Shown here one piece after another: positions 17,906-27,028 of a stretch of DNA of 64,000 nucleotides. Positions within the stretch are counted from its first letter, which is position 1, and each line of letters begins with the position of its first letter. The notes beneath the pieces were generated by a model, which saw nothing but the letters and a program-made list of their open reading frames with translations, did no database searches and had not been told where the DNA came from. The position numbers and the translations under genes are program-made. The stretch spans positions 186,001 to 250,000 of the forward strand of contig JAQWBS010000002.1 of assembly GCA_028706255.1 (NCBI GenBank). Reading direction: 5' to 3'. This stretch comes from Alphaproteobacteria bacterium (GTDB taxonomy: Bacteria > Pseudomonadota > Alphaproteobacteria > RF32 > CAG-239).

Positions 17906-18604
17906 ATGAAGAAGTCATATTTCATCTTTTTGGGAGCTTTTTTGCTTTTTTGTTCAAGCTTCACGTTAACTTACAATGCCTTCGCTGGTGTTTATTTCAT
18001 TACTAAACCTCAAGAAAATGTTGTAGGAGTCAGCAATAAACCCTGCCAATTAATGGGTTATATTTATGACAGTTCAAATTGTGGAAATGGAAAATCACTC
18101 ATCCAAAAATGTCCAACTGGAAACACTTACAGATTCTGCAAATGCAACTTTTCTCTTTATCCATATACAATCTTAAACTGTACTTCAGAAGAAGGCAAAA
18201 AGCTTGGCGGAAATGTCTGTGAAAATATCTATTATGAAACCTGTAAATGTGATGATAAGTATCAATATGACCTCTCAAATTGTCTTCCCCCTAAAATTTT
18301 AAGAGGGGAATCTTGTGATGAAAAATATACTGAGTGCATTTGCCCATCTGAATATGACAAAATTTGCACAGGAAATCTCGTTGGGGTTGGAACAGCGTGT
18401 GATGGGAAATATCAAAGTTGCCAATGTGGACCAGAATTTATGGAATGTGAATATGGTGGAGCAACGGGGGCAGAATCATGTACAGATGATTATGGCACAA
18501 AATATTCTAGTTGCAAAGGCAAACCTCAAACTTGCCCAACAGGACAAGTTCCATTGCAAACTTGGTGGTGTAGCTTTATTAATTGCTCAAACCCTACAAA
18601 ATAA
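17906..18604 (+). CDS. Secreted cysteine-rich repeat protein, 232 aa (paralogue of the gene at 9462)
   Basis: Signal peptide at residues 1-27 (cleavage after AFA), then the mature start GVYFITK shared with the 347-residue protein. Next are the same N-terminal module (PCQLMGY, a following Cys, then QKCP) and two or three repeats with YPY and NC spacing similar to the paralogue. The C-terminus is shorter and ends without the paralogue's Tyr-rich tail. About 26 mature cysteines suggest a disulfide-rich exported protein. The 5' context is also alike: AGGAGG, then TTCGTG and ATGAAGAA(A/G)TCATAT. It lies 27 bases before the beta-helix-like gene, suggesting an operon. Confidence 0.78.
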   Translation: MKKSYFIFLGAFLLFCSSFTLTYNAFAGVYFITKPQENVVGVSNKPCQLMGYIYDSSNCGNGKSLIQKCPTGNTYRFCKCNFSLYPYTILNCTSEEGKKLGGNVCENIYYETCKCDDKYQYDLSNCLPPKILRGESCDEKYTECICPSEYDKICTGNLVGVGTACDGKYQSCQCGPEFMECEYGGATGAESCTDDYGTKYSSCKGKPQTCPTGQVPLQTWWCSFINCSNPTK

Positions 18605-18631
18605 TTACAACTTTTCTATGGAGTAAAACTG

Positions 18632-19708
18632 ATGTCAAATTATTTAAAATATTTTAGTATCTTATCTATCTCTCTATTTGCCCTAACAAAAACAGGGTTA
18701 GCAGCTGAGCAAACTTGTGTCACGACATTGACTTGCGAAGAACTTGGCTATACCAAAAAAGTGTCAGACTGTCTTGATGGAAGCGTTAAGTGTCCTCTAG
18801 ATATAAACAAGGTTTTTTGCCAAGGTTCCAGTGGGTTATTTTACAGTGTTAGCGGAACAAGTGGTGTGAGTCTTAAAATTACAGCTCTGAGAGATTTTTA
18901 TGGGGTTAAGCGAGGAGAAAAAGGAGGAACCATTAAATATGAAACGAATTTAGATCAAACAGGTGCTTGGATTACGGAGGGTGTTGGTGTTGGAGGTGAA
19001 GCGTATGTCTCTGGGCAAGCTAGAGTAGAAGTAGCAGAGCCATATGCAAGTGGTGGTGGGATCCAAATTTCTGAACAAGCAAGAATATATGGCAATGCAA
19101 AGATAAAAGTGACCTCAAACTACATGTATATTCAAGGCGAAAGCGAACTATATGATAATGCCACAGTTATTAATACAAATGTATATGGTGCAAAAATTTA
19201 TGGCAATGCCTATATCGAAGGTATATCAACAGCTTCCTCATTCTTATACTCAAATGTCTCTGTTTTTGGAGATAGCAAGCTCTATAATGTTAGTATGACT
19301 GAAGGTGGAAATGGTCAAGTAAAAATATATGGAAATAGTGATCTTAAAACCGTTTCTCTTCAAAAAGCTGCAGCAGACATTTATGACAGCTCTCTAGCGA
19401 ATTTACAGCTTGTCGGTTGTGGACCAATAAAGATACACAGCTCAACCATTGAAGTACCATCAGGTTCTCAAGTTGTTAGTAGAGTAAAATTTAATTTAAG
19501 TAGCAGTGGAAGCTGTTCTTCTGTTGAAAGAGAAATTAAAAATGCAACAATAAAAGTCCTTGGAAATAAGAGTGTAACTTTTAAGGAAACTGTTAAATCT
19601 ATCACAGGGAATATTACAATTGATACAACGAATACAGCAGCAGCATTAATTTATTTTTGTAAAGAGAGCTATGATTCCGGAACTTACACAGCAGGTGATT
19701 GCTACTAA
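18632..19708 (+). CDS. Secreted beta-helix-like protein with cysteine-rich N-terminal module, 358 aa
   Basis: Signal peptide at about residues 1-24. The next 45 residues have the same module as the two cysteine-rich proteins in simpler form: TCEELGY, then DC and KCP. Residues about 105-270 are Gly/Asn-rich with hexapeptide-like units such as ISEQARIYGNAKI, IQGESELYDNATV, AKIYGNAYIEG, VFGDSKLYNV and VKIYGNSDL. These predict a right- or left-handed beta-helix, as in surface or adhesin-like proteins. Probably exported with, and physically linked to, the preceding cysteine-rich protein. Family not known to me. Confidence 0.72.
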   Translation: MSNYLKYFSILSISLFALTKTGLAAEQTCVTTLTCEELGYTKKVSDCLDGSVKCPLDINKVFCQGSSGLFYSVSGTSGVSLKITALRDFYGVKRGEKGGTIKYETNLDQTGAWITEGVGVGGEAYVSGQARVEVAEPYASGGGIQISEQARIYGNAKIKVTSNYMYIQGESELYDNATVINTNVYGAKIYGNAYIEGISTASSFLYSNVSVFGDSKLYNVSMTEGGNGQVKIYGNSDLKTVSLQKAAADIYDSSLANLQLVGCGPIKIHSSTIEVPSGSQVVSRVKFNLSSSGSCSSVEREIKNATIKVLGNKSVTFKETVKSITGNITIDTTNTAAALIYFCKESYDSGTYTAGDCY

Positions 19709-19721
19709 AACTTATCCCTCT

Positions 19722-19752
19722 AAAAAAGCCTCGTTCAACGAGGCTTTTTTTA
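19722..19752. terminator. Bidirectional rho-independent terminator
   Basis: AAAAAAGCCTCGTT / AACGAGGCTTTTTT near-perfect hairpin between the beta-helix gene and the convergent gapR gene. Confidence 0.88.
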
Positions 19753-19758
19753 TTTTAA

Positions 19759-20001
19759 TTAGATTTCTAACGCTTTGCGATAAGTATCAAGCAAGAACTC
19801 TTGTTCATCTCTGTCTGCTGCATCCATCTTTCTAAGCTTCAAAATCATACGCATAATTTTAACATCAAAGCCTGCTGACTTTGCTTCAGCAAAAATATCT
19901 CTAATATCAGAACTCAACGCTTTCTTTTCTTCTTCGAGTCTTTCAACTCTTTCAATTAAAGATTTTAATCTATCTGTAGCAATTCCACCAACTTCACTCA
20001 T
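19759..20001 (-). CDS. gapR: GapR-family (DUF2312) nucleoid-associated protein
   Basis: 80 residues, normal length. GapR-type proteins are alphaproteobacterial DNA-binding proteins that encircle overtwisted AT-rich DNA and help topoisomerases during replication. Visible features are an N-terminal coiled coil (DRLKSLIERVERLEEEKKAL), then SDIRDIFAEAKSAGFDVKIM and the highly conserved ILKLRKMDAADRDEQE. A strong SD (AAGGAG) precedes the ATG. Divergent from pyk. It is one of the best taxonomic markers in the window. Confidence 0.9.
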   Translation of the reverse strand: MSEVGGIATDRLKSLIERVERLEEEKKALSSDIRDIFAEAKSAGFDVKIMRMILKLRKMDAADRDEQEFLLDTYRKALEI

Positions 20002-20170
20002 TTATTTTCTCCTTAAAATTTGTTACTACGAAAATATCAAAGCATTTTGTTTTTTACAAGAGCTAAATGGAAATATTTTTTTATAATATTATGTTTAAAA
20101 GAAATTTCTTTTTAATCTTTTGTTTGATATACTGCGGGCAATAATTTCGTTTTAGGTTAAGGATATAACA

Positions 20171-21595
20171 ATGGCAAAAAAAACACATACTAATATATTA
20201 GCAACAATAGGTCCATCATCTGGCACAAAAGAACTCTTAGAGAGCCTCTTAGATGCTGGCGTTGACGCTTTCCGAATGAACTTTAGTCACGGAACACATG
20301 CTGAACACAAAGAAAGATATCAAATTATCAGAAAGCTTGAAAAAGAGAAAGGAAAATATATTTCTATTCTTGCGGACATGCAAGGACCAAAGCTTCGTGT
20401 TGGTAAATTCAAAAATGACAAAGTTTTACTCAAAGAAGGTCAAGCTTTCACATTGGATATGAATCATGCCCTCGGCGATGAAACCCGTGTTTGTTTACCA
20501 CACAAAGAAATTTTTATGGCTTTGCGTGTTGGGGAAGAGCTTTTGGTCAATGACGGCAACATTGTATTGACTGTTGATGACTGTGACCAAAACCATGCCA
20601 AGACGATTGTCAAAGTCGGTGGATATATTTCTAGCCACAAGGGCGTCAATCTTCCAGATACACAACTCAACATTTCTGCTATCACTCCAAAAGATGAAGA
20701 AGATTTGAAATTTGCACTCAAACTTGGTGTTGATTGGATTGGTTTGTCTTTCGTTCAGTCTGGTCAAGATGTAATTGCCGCTAAGAAGCTTATTGACGGC
20801 AAGGCTTCAATCATTTCAAAAATTGAAAAACCTAGTGCGATTGAAGATTTAGATGCTATCGTTCAAAACTCTGATGCAATTATGATTGCTCGTGGTGACT
20901 TGGGCGTTGAATGTCCAATTCAGCAAGTTCCTATGTTGCAACGCAAAATTATCAACACTTGCCGTAAATATGGCAAACCTGTGATTGTTGCAACACAAAT
21001 GCTCGAATCGATGATTAATACACCAATGCCAACCCGTGCAGAAGTTTCAGATGTTGCAAATGCGGTTTATGAAGGCGTTGATGCAGTGATGCTTTCAGCT
21101 GAAACGGCAGCAGGAAAATATCCTGTTGAGGCAGTGCAAATGATGAAAAAAGTGATTTGTGAAGCAGAAAACGACCCGATGTATTATGCAAACATTGAAG
21201 CAACCCTTAAACGTCCAAGATGTGCTGAAATGGGAGAATCTATCACGTTCGCCGCGAGCGAAATCGCTAATGTTCTCAATAATGTTGCCGCAATTGTCAC
21301 TTATACAACTTCTGGCAAAACAACTTTGGCAACGGCACGTGAAAGACCTTTCCACCCAATTATTGCAATTACCCCTGAAGTTTCTGTTGCTAGAAAAATG
21401 GCACTTGTGTGGGGAACAACTTCTTTCGTCAATAAAGAGCCCTTCAAAAGTTTTGATAAAGTGCAAGCAACTGCCATTAAAATTGCCACAGAAAACAACT
21501 TGGCAAAATCTGGTGAGCATCTCATCGTCACAGCAGGCATTCCGTTTAACAAAGCTGGCATGACTAATATGTTACAGACAATTCTCGTGCCTTAG
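20171..21595 (+). CDS. pyk: Pyruvate kinase
   Basis: 474 residues, normal for bacterial type. It converts phosphoenolpyruvate and ADP to pyruvate and ATP, the last step of glycolysis. Motifs present: TNILATIGPSS at the N-terminus, FRMNFSHGTHAEH, the catalytic Lys in SIISKIEKPSAIED, and metal-site IMIARGDLGVE followed by ATQMLESM. The C-terminal allosteric domain is complete. TATACT at 20128-20133 may be the promoter -10. A strong hairpin follows the stop. Confidence 0.97.
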   Translation: MAKKTHTNILATIGPSSGTKELLESLLDAGVDAFRMNFSHGTHAEHKERYQIIRKLEKEKGKYISILADMQGPKLRVGKFKNDKVLLKEGQAFTLDMNHALGDETRVCLPHKEIFMALRVGEELLVNDGNIVLTVDDCDQNHAKTIVKVGGYISSHKGVNLPDTQLNISAITPKDEEDLKFALKLGVDWIGLSFVQSGQDVIAAKKLIDGKASIISKIEKPSAIEDLDAIVQNSDAIMIARGDLGVECPIQQVPMLQRKIINTCRKYGKPVIVATQMLESMINTPMPTRAEVSDVANAVYEGVDAVMLSAETAAGKYPVEAVQMMKKVICEAENDPMYYANIEATLKRPRCAEMGESITFAASEIANVLNNVAAIVTYTTSGKTTLATARERPFHPIIAITPEVSVARKMALVWGTTSFVNKEPFKSFDKVQATAIKIATENNLAKSGEHLIVTAGIPFNKAGMTNMLQTILVP

Positions 21596-21607
21596 GCAAA
21601 AATATCT

Positions 21608-21643
21608 AAAAAAAGAAGGAGGCTTTATGCTTCCTTCTTTTTT
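21608..21643 (+). terminator. Rho-independent terminator after pyk
   Basis: AAAAAAGAAGGAGGC pairs imperfectly with GCTTCCTTCTTTTTT around a short loop. Confidence 0.85.
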
Positions 21644-21664
21644 GACTTCCGAAATGGACACAAC

Positions 21665-21695
21665 AAAAAACCCGCTCAAATTAGGCGGGCTTTTT
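21665..21695. terminator. Terminator, mainly for rpmJ
   Basis: CCCGC / GCGGG stem with an A-run on the left and a T-run on the right. It follows the rpmJ stop on the minus strand and backs up the pyk terminator on the plus strand. Confidence 0.75.
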
Positions 21696-21724
21696 AGTTT
21701 TCTATAAGTTTTATGTTCAATCAA

Positions 21725-21850
21725 TTAACCTTGACGAGCTTTAAGCTTAGGGTTCTTTTTGTTGATAACATATACACGACCTTTACGGCGAATTACTTTG
21801 CAGTCTTTGTCGCGAACTTTTTTAGATTTCAATGAGCTGTAAACTTTCAT
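21725..21850 (-). CDS. rpmJ: 50S ribosomal protein L36
   Basis: 41 residues: starts [20 protein letters not shown] and continues [20 protein letters not shown] with a final Gly. This is the longer form of L36 found in alphaproteobacteria and as the YkgO-type paralogue. It keeps only one of the zinc-binding cysteines (Cys17), so it is the zinc-independent C-minus type. L36 binds 23S rRNA late in large-subunit assembly. It stands alone, not in the spc ribosomal operon, with its own promoter and terminator. AAAGGAAAGAG precedes the ATG. Confidence 0.95.
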   Translation of the reverse strand: MKVYSSLKSKKVRDKDCKVIRRKGRVYVINKKNPKLKARQG

Positions 21851-21881
21851 TTCTCTTTCCTTTTTTAATCTTTGCTCGGAA

Positions 21882-21908
21882 ATTATGCTAATTATCTCTA
21901 TTTGTCAA
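21882..21908 (-). promoter_or_regulatory. Probable rpmJ promoter
   Basis: On the minus strand a perfect -35 TTGACA (21903-21908) and CATAAT (21882-21887) lie 15 bases apart; a TAATTT two bases on gives a 17-base spacer. Located about 32 bases before the rpmJ ATG. Confidence 0.5.
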
Positions 21909-21982
21909 CCCTAATTTTACTTTTATTTAGTAAAAATATCATAATCTTGAATTAAATCATAATTTATATAAGGCTGATTGAG

Positions 21983-22591
21983 ATGAAAAAAAGAATTTTA
22001 GCGCTAGGTTTTGTGAGTTTTTTGCTGAGTGGAGAGGCTTTTGCTCAAGCAACAACAACTTATATGGACGAAGTCAAAGCCTTGGGTGTGGTTGCCGGAC
22101 AAGGGCTTGCTTGTGGCTCATCAAAATATGACACTTTTGAAATGTTGGCTCGTGCAATTATGATTACAAAAGCCCCTTCAAATGCCATTCAAGAACAAGC
22201 GATGTATAAATATAATGATGAAAAAGCCAATGCTTATGTTTCTAAGCAATTCGATGGGTTTTATGGTTGTGACACAATTAACCAACGTTTTGATAATCAG
22301 GAAATTTTTCAAGCAACGCTTTACCGTGATGGCACTATCAAAATGCCAGACGGAAAGGTTTTAACCCCACGTCAGCCCTACGATGTGACGTTGGTTTATG
22401 CGAAAAATGAGGCTCAAAAAAATCAAGCCCAAGCCATTTATGATGGTAAGAAAGGTCAGCAAGCAAAGAACACTCAAATTTCTGTGGAAGGTTTGGACAC
22501 ACCAAAGACTGTTCAATCTGCTCCAAAAACGCAAACCGTTGAACCAGTTTATCAAGATAGTGTGGGAAGAATCAGCCGCAAAAAGCGTTAA
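21983..22591 (+). CDS. Secreted hypothetical protein, 202 aa
   Basis: Clear Sec signal peptide with cleavage after AFA (residue 24), so periplasmic or secreted. Two cysteines (in GLACGSSKYD and FYGCDTIN) probably form a disulfide. The first 130 residues are a compact alpha/beta region, including LYRDGTIKMPDGKVLTPRQP. The last 60 are Gln/Lys/Thr-rich and probably disordered, ending RKKR. Not recognised as a known family. Its stop codon shares TTAA with the stop of the convergent gene at 22588. Confidence 0.65.
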   Translation: MKKRILALGFVSFLLSGEAFAQATTTYMDEVKALGVVAGQGLACGSSKYDTFEMLARAIMITKAPSNAIQEQAMYKYNDEKANAYVSKQFDGFYGCDTINQRFDNQEIFQATLYRDGTIKMPDGKVLTPRQPYDVTLVYAKNEAQKNQAQAIYDGKKGQQAKNTQISVEGLDTPKTVQSAPKTQTVEPVYQDSVGRISRKKR

Positions 22592-23274
22592 TCGTTAAAA
22601 TGACCTCGTTGCTGTTGAAAATTCATAAAGCCTTCATAACTTCTTTGTTGGCTTTTCACATTCACAATTTCTGAAAGTTTTTGTTGATGCTCCTCTGAAA
22701 GAATAAACGTTATATTTATTCCCTCTCTATGTTTCATTTTCTCGTTGAAAGAGAAACTTGGGTTTTTTCTGCTTTCTAAACTTTCTAAAAAAGCATTAAT
22801 ATCTTGAGGTTTATAGTTATAAACGATGCCATTTAGCGCAAAAAACATTTTATCAAACGAATCTTGATCAACATTAATTTCTGAAACCTCAGGATTAAGT
22901 TCTTGAAGTTTCTGTAAGTCTTTGGCAATTTGTGTTTTTTTCAATGGAATTTTTTGTAAAATATGTACTTTTGTTGCAGCAAGCAAACTTCCCTCTTCCG
23001 CTTGTTCAAATTTTTTAATATTGCCGCGATTAACATTGAAATAAAATTTATATTTTTGATTGATATAGGCTTCATATTCAGCATTTGTCTGGTCTTTTGG
23101 AAAACGATATTGTTGAGAAAACTTATAGGAAGTGCGATGCCCTTTCTCTTGAAGTTGTCTATCTAATTTTTCTGCAGAAGAATCCCAATCTTTTTTTCCG
23201 TCCCAGCTATTAAAATATTCAATCATGGCGGCTTCACACTGTTTAATCTTTTGCAGAGAATGTACTTTTTCCAT
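22588..23274 (-). CDS. Hypothetical cytoplasmic protein, 228 aa
   Basis: No signal peptide or membrane helix. Charged, mixed alpha/beta composition with long Lys/Glu/Gln-rich helices; tail rich in Gln, Arg and Phe. Visible segments are YFNSWDGKKDWDSSAEKLDR near residue 20 and INITFILSEEHQQKLSEIV near 190. No family recognised. Divergent from ettA and convergent, with overlapping stop codons, with the secreted protein gene before it. No terminator is seen at its 3' end. Confidence 0.55.
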   Translation of the reverse strand: MEKVHSLQKIKQCEAAMIEYFNSWDGKKDWDSSAEKLDRQLQEKGHRTSYKFSQQYRFPKDQTNAEYEAYINQKYKFYFNVNRGNIKKFEQAEEGSLLAATKVHILQKIPLKKTQIAKDLQKLQELNPEVSEINVDQDSFDKMFFALNGIVYNYKPQDINAFLESLESRKNPSFSFNEKMKHREGINITFILSEEHQQKLSEIVNVKSQQRSYEGFMNFQQQRGHFND

Positions 23275-23331
23275 TTTTCAGTACCTTATTGCTGTTTTAA
23301 TTTTGTCTATTTTACAGAAAAAAAGAAAAGA

Positions 23332-23359
23332 TTGCAAGTTGATTTTTTTTCGTTATACT
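23332..23359 (+). promoter_or_regulatory. Probable ettA promoter
   Basis: TTGCAA (23332-23337) and TATACT (23354-23359) with a 16-base spacer, about 49 bases before the ettA ATG. Confidence 0.5.
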
Positions 23360-23407
23360 CCGAAACAGTTTGATTTTTATTGTTTTTATCAGGAGTTTTA
23401 AGAGAAA

Positions 23408-25087
23408 ATGGCTTCATATCAATATATATATGTTATGCAAAATTTGAGCAAATCTTTCCCAGGAGGAAAAGAACTTTTCAAAGGAATTACGCTTTCCTTC
23501 TTCCCTGGTGCAAAGATTGGTGTGCTTGGTGCAAATGGTGCAGGTAAGTCTACTTTGCTCAAAATTATGGCTGGTGTTGATAAAGAGTTTAATGGTGAAG
23601 CTTGGCCTGCAGATGGCGTAAAAATGGGTTATTTGGAGCAAGAGCCTCAGCTTGACCCAAGCAAAAATGTGATGGAAAACATTATGGACGGTTTAGGCGA
23701 AACCAGAGATTTACTCAAAAAATTTGAAGAAGTTTCCATGAAATTTGCCGAACCGATGACAGATGATGAGATGGACCTTCTTCTCAACGAACAAGCAGAA
23801 CTTCAAGAAAAAATAGATGCTTGCAATGGTTGGGATTTAGAAAGAACCATTCAAATTGCTATGGACGCTTTACGTTGCCCTGCTGCAGATTCAGACGTAA
23901 CAAAACTTTCTGGTGGTGAAAAAAGACGTGTGGCACTTTGCCGTTTGCTCTTGCAAAAACCTGATATGTTGCTTCTTGATGAACCAACAAACCACTTAGA
24001 TGCCGAATCTGTTGCTTGGCTTGAAAAATATCTCAAAGACTATGCTGGGACTGTGGTTATGGTAACGCACGATAGATATTTCTTGGATAATGTTACAGGT
24101 TGGATTTTGGAACTTGACCGTGGACAAGGCATTCCTTATGAAGGTAACTATTCCGCTTGGTTGGAACAAAAACAAAAAAGACTTGAACAAGAATCTCGTG
24201 AAGAAACACAACGTCAAAAGACTTTGTCAAATGAATTGGAATGGATTAGAAAAAATCCTAAAGGCCGTCAAGCAAAATCTAAGGCTCGTATTAATGCCTA
24301 TGATGAACTCTTACAGGCTTCCACAAAAGACCGTCTTGACCATGCCGTCATTAATATCCCAATGACGGAACGTTTGGGTGACCTTGTAATTGAAGCGAAA
24401 AACTTGACTAAAGGTTATGGAGATAGATTGCTCATTGATGACCTTTCTTTCAAAATTCCTAAGGGTGCAATTGTTGGAATTATTGGACCAAACGGTGCGG
24501 GTAAAACAACTTTGTTTAGAATGATTACTGGACAAGAAAAACCAGATTCAGGTGAAATTGTCATTGGTGACACTGTTGATTTGGGCTATGTCGACCAATC
24601 TCGCGATGCACTCAATGGTGACAAGAATGTTTGGGAAGAAATTTCTGATGGCTTAGACATTATCAAACTTGGCAAAAAGGAAATGGCTTCTCGTGCTTAT
24701 GTTGGACAATTCAACTTCCGTGGTGGCGACCAACAAAAGAAAGTTGGCAATCTCTCTGGTGGTGAAAGAAACCGTGTTCACTTGGCAAAAATGCTCAAAA
24801 AAGGTGCGAATGTTATCCTGCTTGACGAACCTACAAACGATTTAGACGTTGATACATTACGTTCGCTTGAAGAAGGCATTATGGAATATCCGGGTTGCGT
24901 TTTTGTGACATCCCACGACCGTTGGTTTTTGGATAGACTTGCAACGCATATTCTTGCTTATGAAGGGGATAGCCAAGTTGTTTGGTTTGAAGGAAACTTT
25001 GAAGAATATGAAAAAGACAAAATCCGTCGCCTTGGTGCAGATGCGGCTAATCCTCATCAAATTAAATATAAAAAACTTGAAAGATAG
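23408..25087 (+). CDS. ettA: Energy-dependent translational throttle protein EttA (ABC-F ATPase)
   Basis: 559 residues, normal for EttA. This soluble ABC-F protein binds the ribosomal E site and gates the first elongation step according to ATP/ADP ratio. Two ABC domains are visible: Walker [10 protein letters not shown] (near residue 42) and GPNGAGKTT (near 360); signatures LSGGEKRR and LSGGERNR; Walker [12 protein letters not shown] and [11 protein letters not shown]. The linker has the P-site tRNA-interacting region, with [20 protein letters not shown] matching the EttA type. Start fits family length. A hairpin terminator follows. Confidence 0.96.
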   Translation: MASYQYIYVMQNLSKSFPGGKELFKGITLSFFPGAKIGVLGANGAGKSTLLKIMAGVDKEFNGEAWPADGVKMGYLEQEPQLDPSKNVMENIMDGLGETRDLLKKFEEVSMKFAEPMTDDEMDLLLNEQAELQEKIDACNGWDLERTIQIAMDALRCPAADSDVTKLSGGEKRRVALCRLLLQKPDMLLLDEPTNHLDAESVAWLEKYLKDYAGTVVMVTHDRYFLDNVTGWILELDRGQGIPYEGNYSAWLEQKQKRLEQESREETQRQKTLSNELEWIRKNPKGRQAKSKARINAYDELLQASTKDRLDHAVINIPMTERLGDLVIEAKNLTKGYGDRLLIDDLSFKIPKGAIVGIIGPNGAGKTTLFRMITGQEKPDSGEIVIGDTVDLGYVDQSRDALNGDKNVWEEISDGLDIIKLGKKEMASRAYVGQFNFRGGDQQKKVGNLSGGERNRVHLAKMLKKGANVILLDEPTNDLDVDTLRSLEEGIMEYPGCVFVTSHDRWFLDRLATHILAYEGDSQVVWFEGNFEEYEKDKIRRLGADAANPHQIKYKKLER

Positions 25088-25090
25088 TTT

Positions 25091-25132
25091 CTTCAAAAAA
25101 GCTCTTGTTTCTGACGAGAGCTTTTTTGAAGA
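25091..25132 (+). terminator. Rho-independent terminator after ettA
   Basis: Long stem: CTTCAAAAAAGCTCTTG pairs with CGAGAGCTTTTTTGAAG with one mismatch, around a short loop. Confidence 0.85.
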
Positions 25133-25292
25133 AAGAAAAGATTTAAATAGATTTTCCTAATATATTGTTTTTATCTTTTTTTATGCTATACTTAAGTATT
25201 CAAAATATTATTATATTCAATTATTGGCTATGCCTTTTATTGTTTCAATAATACGTTTTTATTTAATAAATCATCACTAAAAAAATATAAAA

Positions 25293-25706
25293 ATGATAGA
25301 AATCAATGCATTTAAGGCAGAAATTAAAAATTTTATGTCTTTAGAGAACCCTTCAAATAAGGAAATAGGTAAGGCTTTTCATAATTTTTGTCTTTTAGCA
25401 AAACTAATCAGCGAAGATTTTAAAGGTTTTAACGGTGTTCCGTGGAAAGAAGAAGCAGAAGAATATAAAAAGGATTTGATTGAAAAACTTACAGCGGATT
25501 TTTATATGTTCCAAAATATTATGGTTTTTGCGGAAACTTATGAAGAAATCTATGAAGACAACCCATATCTTCTCAAGATGACTCAAGAAGGATTTAAAAT
25601 TCTCTCTGATGAATATGAGAAAGATATTAATGTGAAAGATGCCGAAGTTGTGGTTGAAAAGCCTGTCGCTAAGAAAGGTTTTTTTGCTCGTCTCTTTGGT
25701 AAATGA
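25293..25706 (+). CDS. Hypothetical protein, 137 aa
   Basis: Acidic, helical, with no signal peptide or membrane segment. Not recognised. The body (residues 1-115) is Glu/Lys/Phe-rich, and it ends in a short basic-aromatic tail after a Val/Glu linker (KKGFFARLFGK). Such an F-x-x-L-F-G-K amphipathic end occurs on small membrane-associating proteins, so peripheral membrane contact is possible. It is a single gene, followed by a strong hairpin shared with the convergent M50-like gene. Confidence 0.55.
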   Translation: MIEINAFKAEIKNFMSLENPSNKEIGKAFHNFCLLAKLISEDFKGFNGVPWKEEAEEYKKDLIEKLTADFYMFQNIMVFAETYEEIYEDNPYLLKMTQEGFKILSDEYEKDINVKDAEVVVEKPVAKKGFFARLFGK

Positions 25707-25710
25707 ACTA

Positions 25711-25753
25711 AAAAAAATACCTTTAACAATTATTGTTAAAGGTATTTTTTTAT
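25711..25753. terminator. Bidirectional rho-independent terminator
   Basis: Long perfect inverted repeat AATACCTTTAACAAT / ATTGTTAAAGGTATT with A- and T-runs on either side. Confidence 0.88.
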
Positions 25754-25761
25754 AATGTTTT

Positions 25762-26319
25762 CTAAATTGCTAAAATTACGAAACAAAGTAAACAAATATA
25801 TATCACAACACCGCTGAAAAATCTGCCGGCAACTTTGAAGTCTTGTCCTGAAGGAATCGCATTTTCAATGATGATTGTTTGCAACAAAATATAGAACACA
25901 TAATTTAGCGTGGAGGGGGTAATTTCCGGCAACCAATATCTATTTAACAGAAATGCAATCGGCAAGAGCAATAAAGGTGCCATCGCTGCTGGCAAAGCAT
26001 TATAAAACGTGATATTTCTAAAGCCAACGCTCCCCATAACATATTCTCCATTAAGATTCTTCTTCGGAAAAACGCTAAAATTACAAGGCTGAGCATTGAG
26101 AAAACCTCCAACAAAAAAATGCATTAATTCGTGTAAAAATGTTCCCGGGATATTCACTAAAGCGCTCATCCACATACTACTATAAGTGCTATATTTCAGG
26201 CGAACCAAAAACACAACCAAAAGAATCATCCAAAAACGATTATTAATTAAAACAGAAGCAAATTCTGGCGAATCGATATAATTTATAATTTTATAATAAA
26301 GCGACCATAAAATTTCCAT
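25762..26319 (-). CDS. M50-like zinc metallopeptidase membrane protein, 185 aa
   Basis: Polytopic membrane protein with about four to five helices. The second helix carries HELMH (residues 63-67), an HExxH zinc site inside a membrane segment, as in site-2-protease-like (M50) enzymes. A third ligand is not obvious: no NxxPxxPLDGG-type motif is seen, though IENAIPSGQDF late in the chain could supply an Asp. It begins one base after the stop of the TetR gene, so the two are co-transcribed and the regulator probably controls it. Substrate unknown; catalytic competence is uncertain. Confidence 0.65.
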   Translation of the reverse strand: MEILWSLYYKIINYIDSPEFASVLINNRFWMILLVVFLVRLKYSTYSSMWMSALVNIPGTFLHELMHFFVGGFLNAQPCNFSVFPKKNLNGEYVMGSVGFRNITFYNALPAAMAPLLLLPIAFLLNRYWLPEITPSTLNYVFYILLQTIIIENAIPSGQDFKVAGRFFSGVVIYICLLCFVILAI

Positions 26320-26320
26320 T

Positions 26321-26923
26321 TCACATTTCTCCGCTCAAAGCTTGAACCCCAGCCAAATAAGTGTTCAACAAAATTTGGCAAGAAGTATTTTTTTGTGCAA
26401 CATTTTGTTCTTGCAAATTATCACTCGTTAAAAAAGGACTCATAGAAAACAAAGCAAAGCTCAAAACTTTTTTCAAAAGCTTTTGTTCTCTCAACTTTAT
26501 TCCACCGCAAATTTGTGAAAAATCCGCAAAGAAAAGTTTGGAAAGTTTCACAATCTTTCTCATATATTCATCTGGCAAACACTCAGTTCTTTTTTTCAAA
26601 TGAAATTCGTAAAAAAGCGACCATAAATTGCCATTTTCATTCACAAACTCTACAAACTTTGTCAAATATTGATTGATATTATTATATGCGTTTTCTGTGA
26701 GTTTAATTTCTTGCAAATGTGCTTGAAGATTGTCCAAGGTGAGCATATTTTGAACAATGATGTAATTGTCCATATTGATAAACTGATTATAAATTGTGCC
26801 GACTGAACAACCTGAAGCCTCAGAGAGTTTTCTCGCTGTTAAAAACTCAGCACCTTTTTCAATCACCAAATGGCGACCACTTGTTACTAAAACGCTATAA
26901 ACATCATTTTTTATGTTGGTCAT
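26321..26923 (-). CDS. TetR-family transcriptional regulator
   Basis: 200 residues from the ATG at 26923 (a TTG lies two codons upstream). The N-terminal helix-turn-helix is typical of TetR: FLTARKLSEASGCSVGTIYN followed by QFINMDNYI (about residues 24-52). The C-terminal ligand-binding part is helical and unspecific. It precedes the M50-like membrane protein in a two-gene unit, and is divergent from a secreted protein gene with about 105 bases between. By family habit it would repress its own operon; the ligand is unknown. Confidence 0.85.
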   Translation of the reverse strand: MTNIKNDVYSVLVTSGRHLVIEKGAEFLTARKLSEASGCSVGTIYNQFINMDNYIIVQNMLTLDNLQAHLQEIKLTENAYNNINQYLTKFVEFVNENGNLWSLFYEFHLKKRTECLPDEYMRKIVKLSKLFFADFSQICGGIKLREQKLLKKVLSFALFSMSPFLTSDNLQEQNVAQKNTSCQILLNTYLAGVQALSGEM

Positions 26924-27028
26924 TTGCAAACTTTGTAATAAATTGTAAACTAAATTAACTTATATTTGAGATATACATGATAAATGAACAGTGTTCAATT
27001 TTTTTCTTAAACTTATAGAGTGAAAATT

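Noticed and set aside
21095..21520. 141-codon minus-strand frame inside pyk
   Set aside because: Fully antisense to a strongly conserved enzyme; composition reflects the complementary codons.
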